Shown: positions 1 to 6,929, numbered from the stretch's first letter. The stretch: 10,508 nt of DNA from Candidatus Berkelbacteria bacterium (GCA_024654065.1 JANLIQ010000002.1:1-10508); one strand, 5' to 3'. Translations and numbers: made by a program. The notes: a model not told the origin generated them from the sequence alone.

Positions 1-523
1 TTGGGAATTGTTCGGCGTAAACCCGCATAAGTCGATCACGGTAAACTTTGGCGACAATCGAAGCGGCAGCAACTGGGTAAAAAAACTGATCTCCCCTAAT
101 TGATTTTATGTGAGGATGGGCGGATAAGTAGTAGTTGTCGGTTAATACTAAGTCAAAAGTCATTTGTTCTAGACATCGCTGATACGCTAACTCTAAGGCA
201 GCTCTTAGGCCAAGATTATCTATCTCATCGTTACTTGCTTGACCGAACGAGAGTTGCTGTGATCCTTGCGCTATTTGATCGCTAAGTGAAAGTCGCTGTT
301 TTGCAGAAAGTAATTTTGAGTCGTTAATACCTACGATCGGCACGTATATTTCAACAGCCGCAACAACAACTGGTCCAGAGAGCGCCCCACGACCTACCTC
401 ATCAATTCCAACAATTCTTTCGTAACCAAGGTCTTTGACTTTCTTAATGAACCGAAGACTTGGTAGTGGTTTTTTTGATCCCTTCGTTTTCTTTGAGGAA
501 TTTTCCGGTAATGGATTTGGCAT
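1..523 (-). CDS. rnhB: Ribonuclease HII, 3' end cut off by the window edge
   Basis: Ribonuclease HII nicks the RNA strand of RNA-DNA hybrids and removes ribonucleotides misincorporated in DNA. 174 residues are visible and the frame is open to the left edge, so roughly the last few tens of residues of a normal ~200-residue protein are missing. The family signature GIDEVGRGALSGP lies at residues 39-51 and carries the first two acidic residues (D41, E42). DSKLLS follows at 68-73, the third acidic residue is in LTDN (D129), and AAASIVAKVYRDRLM at 152-166 carries the fourth (D163). All four metal-binding positions are therefore present. The ATG at 523 is the only ATG/GTG/TTG in frame upstream of the signature; it lies inside uvrA, giving an 80-nt overlap. 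A GGAGG sits 12 nt upstream, within uvrA. The lysine-rich first ~25 residues are an extension beyond the catalytic core. Co-transcription with uvrA is inferred from the overlap. Confidence 0.93.
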   Translation of the reverse strand, partial: MPNPLPENSSKKTKGSKKPLPSLRFIKKVKDLGYERIVGIDEVGRGALSGPVVVAAVEIYVPIVGINDSKLLSAKQRLSLSDQIAQGSQQLSFGQASNDEIDNLGLRAALELAYQRCLEQMTFDLVLTDNYYLSAHPHIKSIRGDQFFYPVAAASIVAKVYRDRLMRVYAEQFP

Positions 524-3350
524 TGTTCATAATATCCTCCGGAGTACCCTCGGCTACAAGCTCACCACCGCGAGTTCCACCATCAGGACCAAGATCAATT
601 ATCCAGTCTGCACAACGGATTACTTCAAGGTTGTGTTCAATAATAACGACGGTGTTGCCCTTATCCACTAGTTGATAGAGGACTTTGAGTAAGCGCTGAA
701 TGTCCTCAAAATGGAGTCCGGTTGTTGGCTCGTCGAGAATATACAAAGTCTTACCAGTTTCACGTTTTGCCAATTCTGTTGCTAACTTTATTCTTTGAGC
801 TTCACCACCAGAAAGGGTCGTTGCTGGCTGACCAAGTCTCATGTAACCCAAACCAACGGCCTGAAGAACTTCTAATTTATCTGTCACCTCAATACTTCCG
901 TTGAAGAATTCTAATGCTTCATCAACAGTCATTGTTAGAACATCACTAATATCTTTGTCCTTGTACTTAATCTCAAGAGTCTCCGGATTATAGCGTTTAC
1001 CGCGACATTCCGTACAAGGGACATAAACGTCTGGCAAGAAGTTCATCTCAATTTTCATCTGGCCATCACCACGGCAGTTCTCACAACGACCACCACGAAG
1101 ATTAAAACTAAATCTTGAAGCCTCGTAACCACGTTCCGCAGCTTCGCTTGTTGCGGCAAACAGTTCACGTATGGGCCCAAGGGTACCAGTATACGTCGCA
1201 GGATTTGAACGAGGAGTACGTCCGATAGCCGACTGATCAACGTTAATGATGTTGTCTATGTTCTCCACACCTCTAATATCCTTGTGTGGTGCAGCAAGGG
1301 CTGTTGAGGAGTGGAAATGGCCTTCTAATGCTACGGCCAAGGTGTCCTCGATTAAGGTAGATTTACCAGATCCAGAAACGCCAGTAATACAAATCAGACG
1401 ATTCAACGGGATCTTGACTGAAATATTTTTTAAATTGTTTCCGGTGGCATCAATTATCTCTAGGGCCTTAGCGTCGTGATCGTGTCTATGTCCTGGAAGC
1501 TCTACGCGCTTTTTACCTGATAAGTAGGCTCCAGTAATAGACTTTGGATTGTTCTTGATTTGTTCTGGAGTTCCTTCGGCAATAATTTCACCGCCAAGCT
1601 CTCCCGCACCTGGTCCCATATCAATAATATGGTCGGCAATAAGCATGGTGTCTTTGTCGTGTTCAACAACAATTACTGTATTGCCTCGCTCCTTAAGCTC
1701 TCTAATTGTTTGGAGTAGCTTCTGGTGATCCCGAGGATGCAAACCGATTGAAGGCTCATCAAGGATATAAATAACACCAGTTAAGCCACTTCCAAGCTGA
1801 GTTGCTAAACGTACTCGTTGGGCCTCGCCACCAGCTAGGGTAGAGGTTGTACGGTTTAAGGTAACGTAACCGAGTCCTACTTCTAATAGATAGCCCAATC
1901 GTTCTGCAACTTCTTTAATAATTGGAGCGGCAATTTTTTTGTGTCCGTTGTCTGAAAAAGTTGTTTTCAATTCTTCGAAGTACTTAGCGGCTTGCTCAAT
2001 ATTTAAACTAGTAACATCGATTATATTTTTATCTTGAATTTTAATCGAAAGTACTTCGATACGTAAACGCTGTCCGTGACAGGTCTGGCAGATTCGCTCA
2101 ACCATGTACTTCTCAATCTCATTTTTTAGATAATCTGAGTCAGTTTCACGGTATCTACGTTCTAAATTCGGTAGTACACCCTCAAATAGCTCTGGGTCAC
2201 CGTTACCGGAACCAGGCTCGCCGTGCAAAATAGTGTTTAGAGTTGCTTCTGGAAGCTCGCCAACAGGGGTGTCTAAGCTGAAATTATACTTAGCTGACAT
2301 GGTATTAAGAGTCTTTTGGTACCAATTAGAGTGTGAGGTGGTTCGGCTCCAAGGTCGGATTGCACCTTCTGCCAAGGTTAATCTTGGGTTTGGAATCACC
2401 AATTCTTTGTCTGCAACCATCTGTAAACCTAAGCCTTGGCAGGTTTGGCAGGCCCCTTCGGGGTTGTTAAACGAAAAAAGTCTTGGCTCTATATCTGGGA
2501 ACTGCCAACCGCACTGGCTACAGGCATATCTTTGAGAGTAGAATCTTTCTTTAGTCAGGTCCGGATTAGTGGCAAGGATTAACCCGCTACCTAGTTTGAG
2601 AGCCTTATCTACTAATTTTAGTAATTCAATGTGGGCAACTCCTTCGGATTGTTCGTTAGAAACAGGAAAGTCCTGAGTACCAACTAGTAACTCAAGGGTG
2701 TGTCGTTTGTTTTTGTCGATGTTTAATGCTAATGCTTCTTCGATATCCATTTCCGTTCCATCAAAACGAATTCTAATAACATTAGATTTCTTCGCCTGCT
2801 TAAGATGGTATTTGTGTTCACCCTTACGGTTCTGGACAACAATTGCAAAAACTTTAACTTTAAGTGTCTCATCGACAACGAAATCCCGCATAATTAGACG
2901 AGAGATAGACTCAACCGTTTGGGGTTTAATGGCAATATCGCATTTAGGGCAGAACGGTGTTCCAGCACGAGAAAAGAGTAAGCGAAGGAAATCATATACT
3001 TCAGTTGCTGTCGCAACGGTTGATCGAGGGTTACGAGAAGCGGTTTTTTGGTCGATGGCGATTGCCGGAGATAAACCTTCAATATAATCAAAGTCCGGTC
3101 TTTCGATATCACTCAAGAATTGACTTACGTAAGAAGACAAACTCTCAACGTATCTTCGTTGGCCTTCAGCAAAAATTGTGTCAAATGCTAAAGAAGATTT
3201 ACCAGACCCAGAGAGCCCAGTAATAATAGTAATCTTGTTTTTAGGAATGGTAACGTCTAAATTCTTTAGGTTATGCGTTCTAGTCCCCACGATCTGGATG
3301 AAGTCTTGGCTGTCTCTATTTTGGTCTGGCTTTAATATTTTGTTTGGCAT
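444..3350 (-). CDS. uvrA: UvrABC excinuclease subunit A
   Basis: UvrA is the damage-sensing ABC-type ATPase of nucleotide excision repair; as a dimer it loads UvrB at lesions in the cytoplasm. The protein is full length (968 residues from the chosen start; the family is about 940-980). In order: first Walker A (GLSGSGKSS, about residues 45-53), CPKC pair near residue 130, zinc-finger region with CSQC and CQTC before GLG, first ABC signature LAGGEAQRVRLA with IYILDEPSIGLHPRD, second Walker A (GVSGSGKST), second zinc region (CENC and CTEC), second signature LSGGEAQRIKLA and LYILDEPTTGLH. No catalytic motif is missing. A TTG at 3401 would add 17 residues, but it overlaps a TATAAT -10 element, so the transcript would begin after it; the ATG at 3350 is preferred even though its ribosome-binding site is weak. 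rnhB follows with an 80-nt overlap. Confidence 0.97.
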   Translation of the reverse strand: MPNKILKPDQNRDSQDFIQIVGTRTHNLKNLDVTIPKNKITIITGLSGSGKSSLAFDTIFAEGQRRYVESLSSYVSQFLSDIERPDFDYIEGLSPAIAIDQKTASRNPRSTVATATEVYDFLRLLFSRAGTPFCPKCDIAIKPQTVESISRLIMRDFVVDETLKVKVFAIVVQNRKGEHKYHLKQAKKSNVIRIRFDGTEMDIEEALALNIDKNKRHTLELLVGTQDFPVSNEQSEGVAHIELLKLVDKALKLGSGLILATNPDLTKERFYSQRYACSQCGWQFPDIEPRLFSFNNPEGACQTCQGLGLQMVADKELVIPNPRLTLAEGAIRPWSRTTSHSNWYQKTLNTMSAKYNFSLDTPVGELPEATLNTILHGEPGSGNGDPELFEGVLPNLERRYRETDSDYLKNEIEKYMVERICQTCHGQRLRIEVLSIKIQDKNIIDVTSLNIEQAAKYFEELKTTFSDNGHKKIAAPIIKEVAERLGYLLEVGLGYVTLNRTTSTLAGGEAQRVRLATQLGSGLTGVIYILDEPSIGLHPRDHQKLLQTIRELKERGNTVIVVEHDKDTMLIADHIIDMGPGAGELGGEIIAEGTPEQIKNNPKSITGAYLSGKKRVELPGHRHDHDAKALEIIDATGNNLKNISVKIPLNRLICITGVSGSGKSTLIEDTLAVALEGHFHSSTALAAPHKDIRGVENIDNIINVDQSAIGRTPRSNPATYTGTLGPIRELFAATSEAAERGYEASRFSFNLRGGRCENCRGDGQMKIEMNFLPDVYVPCTECRGKRYNPETLEIKYKDKDISDVLTMTVDEALEFFNGSIEVTDKLEVLQAVGLGYMRLGQPATTLSGGEAQRIKLATELAKRETGKTLYILDEPTTGLHFEDIQRLLKVLYQLVDKGNTVVIIEHNLEVIRCADWIIDLGPDGGTRGGELVAEGTPEDIMNNAKSITGKFLKENEGIKKTTTKSSVH

Positions 3351-3400
3351 AATGTTTCTTGGGATAGTGTTTTTCTTTATTGAACCCCGTGCTGTCGGCA

Positions 3401-3430
3401 ATTATACTGCACATTTGGGAGATAATGCAA
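3401..3430 (-). promoter_or_regulatory. Probable promoter of uvrA-rnhB
   Basis: On the minus strand a perfect TATAAT (3406 to 3401) lies 18 bp after TTGCAT (3430 to 3425). Transcription would start near 3394, leaving about 44 nt of leader before the ATG at 3350 and excluding the upstream TTG start. The -35 matches the sigma-70 consensus at only three positions, so the call rests mainly on the -10. No LexA-like palindrome was obvious. Confidence 0.5.
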
Positions 3431-3530
3431 GAGTCGACCCCGCGCTAAGTGCTCAGAGACCCTTGCAATTAGCGTCGAATTGGCTACAACAAGGAAAGCG
3501 TTACTAGCAAATGGAATATTAACTAATTTA

Positions 3531-3541
3531 GGAGGTGTGAA
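3531..3541 (+). promoter_or_regulatory. Strong Shine-Dalgarno that fixes a TTG start for the bactofilin
   Basis: AGGAGGTG runs from 3530 to 3537. The core GGAGG (3531-3535) is followed by six bases and then TTG at 3542, an optimal spacing. The nearest ATG (3554) has AAGGAG only two bases upstream, too close. The strong SD therefore favours the TTG. Confidence 0.7.
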
Positions 3542-3970
3542 TTGAAAGGAGCAATGGAAACAAACGGACCAGGTACAACAGTTGGGGTAAATGTTGCTTT
3601 GTCGGGTACATTAAAGGATCAGAACGATATCTCAGTTTTCGGTATGGTTGAGGGTGAAGTGATTTCAGAAAAATCCGTCACCATTGGCCAAACAGCACAA
3701 GTTAAAGGACCGGTTAAAGGAGAATTGGTAACGATTGCGGGAGTTGTTCGTGGTGCAATTAGTGCCAGCGAGAAACTAGAGCTACTAGAAACTGGTAAGG
3801 TTTTCGGAAGCATTTCTACAAAAAATTTGGTTATCCATTCCGGGGGAATCTTTGTTGGAAAATGTGAGATGCCTACCGGTGAAGAAACAGTCGAAGAGCC
3901 AGAACCAGATTCTGAAATTGAATCAGGCGACACACCAACCGAAGAAACATTGATCCCCGACGAAGAGTAG
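3542..3970 (+). CDS. Bactofilin family protein (DUF583)
   Basis: Bactofilins are cytoskeletal proteins that polymerise without nucleotide through a right-handed beta-helix and act in cell shape, polarity or envelope organisation. This 142-residue protein has the typical ladder of short repeats with glycine turns (residues about 17-108): LSGTLKDQNDISVFG, VEGEVISEKSVTIGQ, VKGPVKGELVTIAG and so on, ending in the IHSGGIFVGKCEM motif that closes the domain. The C-terminal 30 residues form a disordered, very acidic tail. There is no signal peptide or membrane helix, so it is cytoplasmic or peripheral. The TTG start is chosen because of the GGAGG six bases upstream. The next gene starts six bases after the stop, suggesting one transcript. 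Plus-strand promoter candidates in 3407-3530 (for example TTGCAA-16-TACAAC at 3463-3490) are weak and I do not call one. Confidence 0.88.
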   Translation: MKGAMETNGPGTTVGVNVALSGTLKDQNDISVFGMVEGEVISEKSVTIGQTAQVKGPVKGELVTIAGVVRGAISASEKLELLETGKVFGSISTKNLVIHSGGIFVGKCEMPTGEETVEEPEPDSEIESGDTPTEETLIPDEE

Positions 3971-3976
3971 TGCTCG

Positions 3977-4702
3977 ATGTATTATTACATCATGGAGCCG
4001 CCCTCAACTCGGGCGGTTCGCCAGACCTACCAAAAATTGCGTGACCTGCTAACAAATCTCGGCATTGCAGGCGAGATGATGGCGGCGAGCCCTGCTCGTA
4101 CCCCAGAGGAATTAGCAATGATGGGTTTGGAAAGGGGATATAGCACAATAGTTGCCGTGGGAGGAGACGCATTTGTTAACTACATCGCCCAAACAATTAT
4201 TGGACAAGCGGTCCTGGGAATTATTCCGATCGGTGAAGCTCAGCAATCAGCGGAATTAATTGGTACTAACAATATGAAGACTGCAGCTGAATTTTTGAAA
4301 TTTAGACGTTTAAGTACATTTAATACTACTACCGCCGATCCAGACTCATTAATTTTTCTAGATGCGGTTGTTGAACCACCAAAGTTAGCAAAAGTAAGTT
4401 TTGTAATTGATGGGAAATTAAGAGGTTACGCATATTTTAATAAAATGACTGTTACGAGAAATTTAGAGATAAAAATAGAAAGTCAACATTTAGTTGAGCC
4501 AAAAAAGATTCTAGGTTTGTTTTCTACGGGCGGAACTGTTGTAAAGTCTTTAAGTCAGTTTCATGGTCGGAATGTTCGTTTAACTACAGAACCAGACTTA
4601 GCCTTACTTGTAGATGGTCGTCCGGTTGCCAAAACCCCTCTCCAACTTCGCCTTAACCCAAACTCCTTGAAAGTTATCACCAAGCGTGGTAGTATTCTCT
4701 AG
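3977..4702 (+). CDS. Diacylglycerol-kinase-like protein with altered catalytic motifs
   Basis: The 241-residue protein has the layout of the DAGK/LCB5/NAD-kinase-like fold. Residues 55-70 (YSTIVAVGGDAFVNYI) match the nucleotide-binding loop, 79-90 (VLGIIPIGEAQQ) the loop normally reading PLGTGND, and the C-terminal part (VDGRPVAKTPLQLRLNP) the typical beta-sandwich end with VDG and TP. Key positions differ: GGDG is GGDA, the next threonine is phenylalanine, and GTGND is GEAQQ. Lipid kinase activity is therefore doubtful; it may bind a nucleotide or lipid without catalysis, or use another substrate. There is no membrane segment. The ATG at 3977 gives MYYYIMEPP; an alternative ATG at 3992 would drop five residues. 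The gene follows the bactofilin by six bases, and a possible infC promoter lies in its last codons. Confidence 0.65.
   Translation: MYYYIMEPPSTRAVRQTYQKLRDLLTNLGIAGEMMAASPARTPEELAMMGLERGYSTIVAVGGDAFVNYIAQTIIGQAVLGIIPIGEAQQSAELIGTNNMKTAAEFLKFRRLSTFNTTTADPDSLIFLDAVVEPPKLAKVSFVIDGKLRGYAYFNKMTVTRNLEIKIESQHLVEPKKILGLFSTGGTVVKSLSQFHGRNVRLTTEPDLALLVDGRPVAKTPLQLRLNPNSLKVITKRGSIL
4667..4695 (+). promoter_or_regulatory. Possible promoter of infC-rpmI-rplT inside the preceding gene
   Basis: TTGAAA (4667-4672) and TAGTAT (4690-4695) are separated by 17 bp, a good sigma-70 layout with five and four consensus matches. It overlaps the last codons of the DAGK-like gene and would give a leader of about 80 nt before infC, which is reasonable for a ribosomal operon. 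Confidence 0.35.
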
Positions 4703-4774
4703 AGCAATGGGACGTATTTTCAGTCCAGTTCAGGATGTACTTTAACCGATCCAAAGATTCGGTCTGTTCGAAAC

Positions 4775-4799
4775 GGAGTTAAAATAGAGCGCAAACTTC
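4775..4799 (+). promoter_or_regulatory. infC ribosome-binding site with possible SD-sequestering hairpin
   Basis: GGAG (4775-4778) lies five bases before an in-frame ATA (4784-4786). GGAGTT (4775-4780) can pair with AACTTC (4794-4799) through six pairs including one G-U, with the ATA in a 13-nt loop. The SD spacing is the strongest local support for a start at this codon. The hairpin is short and may be incidental. Confidence 0.35.
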
Positions 4800-5281
4800 T
4801 TACTAACGATCAGATTGTAGCTAGCGTTGTCTACTTGATAATGCCTGATGGCCGTTCGGCCGGGAAAGTCTCGATAGACCAGGCTAAATATCTGGCCAGT
4901 CAGTACGAACTGGATTTAGTTTTGATTAACGTCAACGCTACTCCACCGATAGCCAAAATCCTTGACTATAATAAATTTCGCTACCAGCAAGAGAAACAAG
5001 CTCGCGGTAGTGGTAAAAAAGTAAGTCAGCTCAAGGAAGTTCGTTTAAGTTACCGAATCGATCCCCATGATTTAGAAACAAAAGCTAACCAAGCAAAAAG
5101 GTTTCTTGAAGATGGGCACTTGGTACGGGTTTTTATTAAACTACGAGGTAGAGAGAATTTGTTTCTCAACCAAGCCAAAAGTGGTTTAGAAAAATTTCTG
5201 GATCTTTGCGGTGGCCAGTGGGAACAATCTATCACCCAGGTAGATAAAAGAATTCAAGCCGTTATAAAACCAAAAAAATAA
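4784..5281 (+). CDS. infC: Translation initiation factor IF-3, non-AUG start
   Basis: IF3 binds the 30S subunit, blocks premature 50S joining and checks start-codon and initiator tRNA pairing. The N-domain reads LLTNDQIVASVVYLIMPDG, followed by LDLVLINVNATPPIAKILDYNKF, a basic linker, and the C-domain with FLEDGHLVRVFIKLRGREN. The first ATG/GTG/TTG in frame is TTG at 4835, which would delete the conserved NDQI strand, while the frame is open upstream back to the TAG at 4700-4702 with no ATG, GTG or TTG. The start is therefore probably ATA at 4784 (GGAG five bases upstream, 165 residues, normal family length) or ATT at 4757. Non-AUG infC starts are established in other bacteria (AUU in E. coli), where IF3 represses its own translation; the same control is inferred here. 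rpmI follows after three bases. Confidence 0.9.
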   Translation: MERKLLTNDQIVASVVYLIMPDGRSAGKVSIDQAKYLASQYELDLVLINVNATPPIAKILDYNKFRYQQEKQARGSGKKVSQLKEVRLSYRIDPHDLETKANQAKRFLEDGHLVRVFIKLRGRENLFLNQAKSGLEKFLDLCGGQWEQSITQVDKRIQAVIKPKK

Positions 5282-5284
5282 GAA

Positions 5285-5482
5285 ATGCCAAAACTAAAAA
5301 CTCATAAATCTAGTTTCAAACGAATGGTTCGCTTGTCAGCGAACGGGAAGTTAGTAATGAGAAAAATGTCTGTTGCTCATAGGGCAAGATTTAAATCCAA
5401 AAGAGCAAAACAACTTTCAACCCAAAATATTGTAGTAGTTGGTAAAACAGCCAAAAAATTACAAAAGATAGCTTTTAGATAA
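5285..5482 (+). CDS. rpmI: 50S ribosomal protein L35
   Basis: The 65-residue, highly basic protein begins MPKLKTHKSSFKRM, the family hallmark, and contains AHRARFKSKRAKQ, which matches the conserved rRNA-contacting segment. The length is normal for bL35. It sits three bases after infC and six bases before rplT, the standard infC-rpmI-rplT order of bacteria. There is no clear Shine-Dalgarno (only AAGAA before the ATG), so translation may be coupled to infC. In other bacteria the downstream protein L20 represses this operon; I see no recognisable L20-binding leader here. Confidence 0.97.
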   Translation: MPKLKTHKSSFKRMVRLSANGKLVMRKMSVAHRARFKSKRAKQLSTQNIVVVGKTAKKLQKIAFR

Positions 5483-5488
5483 TACAAA

Positions 5489-5863
5489 ATGGCAAGAGTA
5501 AAACGAGCCTTACAAGTTAAAAAAAGTCACAAAAAAATCTTGAATGCGACCAAGGGTTACAAACTTGGTCGAAGCAAATTGTTTCGCCAAGCAAAACAGG
5601 CCTACATTAAGGCCGGACAGTACGCCTACAGAGATAGACGTAACAAAAAGCGAGATATGCGTGGACTGTGGATTATCCAGATTAATGCCGCTGTCCGAGC
5701 CCACGGTATGCCCTACAAAGATTTCATTTATGGGTTAGTAAAAGCCGACATCGGTTTAAACCGTAAAGTATTAGCTGAACTATCTGTTAAAGCCCCGGCA
5801 GAATTTGAGCAAGTAGTTGAAAAAGTAAAAAAAGCTCTCGCTGAAGTTGGCGCCAAGGCCTAA
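5489..5863 (+). CDS. rplT: 50S ribosomal protein L20
   Basis: bL20 is an early 50S assembly protein that binds 23S rRNA. The 124-residue protein starts MARVKRALQVKKSHKKILN, has the long basic N-terminal helix (KGYKLGRSKLFRQAKQAYIKAG), the conserved YRDRRNKKRDMRGLWI segment, and the globular part INAAVRAHGMPYKDFIYGL and IGLNRKVLAELS. The length is near the usual 115-120 with a short lysine/alanine-rich C-terminal extension. It is the last gene of the cluster. The only terminator-like hairpin on this strand downstream (5890-5913) has a poor T-run, so the plus-strand transcript may end inefficiently or elsewhere. Confidence 0.97.
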   Translation: MARVKRALQVKKSHKKILNATKGYKLGRSKLFRQAKQAYIKAGQYAYRDRRNKKRDMRGLWIIQINAAVRAHGMPYKDFIYGLVKADIGLNRKVLAELSVKAPAEFEQVVEKVKKALAEVGAKA

Positions 5864-5881
5864 CTCCATATCTTCTGGGAT

Positions 5882-5913
5882 AAAAAAAGACCCGTTGATA
5901 TAATCTCGGGGGT
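5882..5913 (-). terminator. Intrinsic terminator of the minus-strand unit after lgt
   Basis: On the minus strand a short GC stem (CCCG at 5910-5907 with CGGG at 5894-5891, extendable by an A-T pair with a bulge) and a 12-nt loop are followed by CTTTTTTT (5889 to 5882). The stem is short but the U-tract is strong. It closes the small transcription unit that begins near 6085 and would also stop read-through from lgt into rplT. Confidence 0.45.
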
Positions 5914-5923
5914 TTAGGTGTTC

Positions 5924-6040
5924 TTAGAGCACTAGCCAAACTGCTATTGCAGATGCGCCGCTGCCCCGTCCACGAGTGTCGCTCGCGTTCGCCCATCTAT
6001 AGTTTGGATACTTGTCGCGTAAACTCTTTGTGCCTGCCAT
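5924..6040 (-). CDS. Possible 38-residue small protein, or part of a small RNA
   Basis: On the minus strand an ATG at 6040, preceded by AGGA five bases upstream, opens a 38-codon frame ending TAA at 5924-5926. The peptide starts MAGTKSLRDKYPNYRW, has a Gly/Ser/Arg-rich middle and ends in a hydrophobic stretch (ASAIAVWLVL). It sits between a good promoter (6092-6120) and a terminator (5882-5913), so it has the layout of a monocistronic gene with a ~45-nt leader. I do not recognise the protein. The alternative is that the ~200-nt transcript is a noncoding RNA: it contains local hairpins such as CGAG/CTCG around CGACA, CTGC/GCAG around AATA, and GTGCTC/GAACAC around TAA. The GC content is higher than in the neighbouring genes, which suits either view. 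Confidence 0.3.
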   Translation of the reverse strand: MAGTKSLRDKYPNYRWANASDTRGRGSGASAIAVWLVL

Positions 6041-6091
6041 CGCGATCCTGGCCGGTCTGGGTTAAGACTAAATCGTGTCGTTAACTTGAGA

Positions 6092-6120
6092 ATAGTACCA
6101 CTAACTGCGTGGGAAGTCAA
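6092..6120 (-). promoter_or_regulatory. Promoter of a small minus-strand transcription unit
   Basis: On the minus strand TTGACT (6120 to 6115) is followed after exactly 17 bp by TACTAT (6097 to 6092), one of the best sigma-70 matches in the window. Transcription would start near 6085. No long gene lies downstream; the transcript would run through 5924-6040 to the terminator at 5882-5913, about 200 nt. Confidence 0.5.
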
Positions 6121-6125
6121 TAGTT

Positions 6126-6893
6126 TTAGCGGCGAAAACGCTGTGTCAGATTCCCCCAGAATCTCTGAAGTGTAGTTTTTTCTAGTCTCGGTCCATGTAA
6201 TCGCCAGAAGAGTAGGTAAGTAATTGCGATAAGTGCTAAGTAGATCATAGCTTCGGCTCGGACAATTCCTTCACCAAAGTCAGCTTTAAGAGTTTTTATA
6301 AGTAGCTCTCCTAAGAAAAATGCTTCTGCAGATAAAAAGAAAATTACTCCTGCAGTTAAACGATCTTTTAGATAAATATAAAGAAGTACTCCAAAGACAA
6401 TTATTGCCCATATGGAACTAATTAGATCTATTGGAAGCATACCGTTAATAGCAATCCAACTTTCTGAACCTCGTCCAATAGTACAGCTAGACAACTGACA
6501 ACCTATTTTTCCGATAGCCCAACCTACTAAAAACGACAAACTTAAAACATCTAAAACTTCCCAGGTAGGTTGACGAGCATTTTTATTAAAACGTAAAAAT
6601 GCATAAAACCCTATAAGGATTCCACCTAAAGCAAGTAACCCACCTTGCCAGAAGTAAAATACCTGCCAAAAGTTTTTAAATTGTTCTTGGTAAGCAAAGT
6701 AGTAAGTTAGTCTGGCACCAATTAAAGCAATTATTAATGTATAGAGCACGGTGTCAAAAAGATGACTCGTACGCATATGGCGGTACTTAAGTAATCTAAA
6801 GAGTACTATTCCACCAATTAGCGCTCCTAGCGCAATAAATGTTCCAAAAGAATATAACTTGAACTGCCCCACCTCAAACAAAACAGGTTGCAT
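6126..6893 (-). CDS. Lgt-family membrane protein, canonical catalytic residues replaced
   Basis: Lgt transfers diacylglycerol from phosphatidylglycerol to the lipobox cysteine of prolipoproteins in the membrane. This 255-residue protein has the family's multi-pass layout (about seven hydrophobic segments), the N-terminal PVLFEVGQFKLYSFG, GAR at 59-61, WQGG at 82-85 and the signature region GKIGCQLSSCTIGRG at 128-142. Against E. coli Lgt, recalled from memory, the catalytic tyrosine position is F16, the essential histidine of the SFHGG motif is leucine (ALGG), and GRLGNFINGE reads GKIGCQLSSC, so Arg, Asn and Glu are all changed. It may be a relative with another function, like Lgt-like paralogues with a GC...C motif. 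The start is the ATG at 6893; an upstream TTG (6929) coincides with a -35 element. There is no Shine-Dalgarno; the mRNA may be leaderless. Confidence 0.8.
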   Translation of the reverse strand: MQPVLFEVGQFKLYSFGTFIALGALIGGIVLFRLLKYRHMRTSHLFDTVLYTLIIALIGARLTYYFAYQEQFKNFWQVFYFWQGGLLALGGILIGFYAFLRFNKNARQPTWEVLDVLSLSFLVGWAIGKIGCQLSSCTIGRGSESWIAINGMLPIDLISSIWAIIVFGVLLYIYLKDRLTAGVIFFLSAEAFFLGELLIKTLKADFGEGIVRAEAMIYLALIAITYLLFWRLHGPRLEKTTLQRFWGNLTQRFRR

Positions 6894-6900
6894 TAGTATC

Positions 6901-6929
6901 AGGGTAGTGAAAAAGCTCTTAGAGGTCAA
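6901..6929 (-). promoter_or_regulatory. Possible leaderless promoter of the lgt-like gene
   Basis: On the minus strand TTGACC (6929 to 6924), 17 bp, then TACCCT (6906 to 6901), followed by seven bases and the ATG at 6893. The -35 is good, the -10 fits only TAnnnT. The predicted start site falls on or next to the A of the ATG, in agreement with the absence of a ribosome-binding site. Confidence 0.4.

Noticed and set aside
2698..3087. Long plus-strand frames opposite uvrA (also 2233-2535 and 3178-3507)
   Set aside because: These are antisense shadows of a strongly conserved uvrA frame and show no protein family pattern.
3351..3401. N-terminal extension of uvrA from a TTG at 3401
   Set aside because: The TTG overlaps a perfect TATAAT, so transcripts from that promoter would not contain it; the 17 extra residues are not part of the UvrA fold.
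4835..4837. TTG at 4835 as the infC start
   Set aside because: It would remove the conserved NDQI strand of the IF3 N-domain and has no Shine-Dalgarno.
5896..5904. Extended -10 TGATATAAT on the plus strand after rplT
   Set aside because: It falls in the loop of the minus-strand terminator, has no -35, and no gene or clear RNA follows on the plus strand. It may be coincidental.
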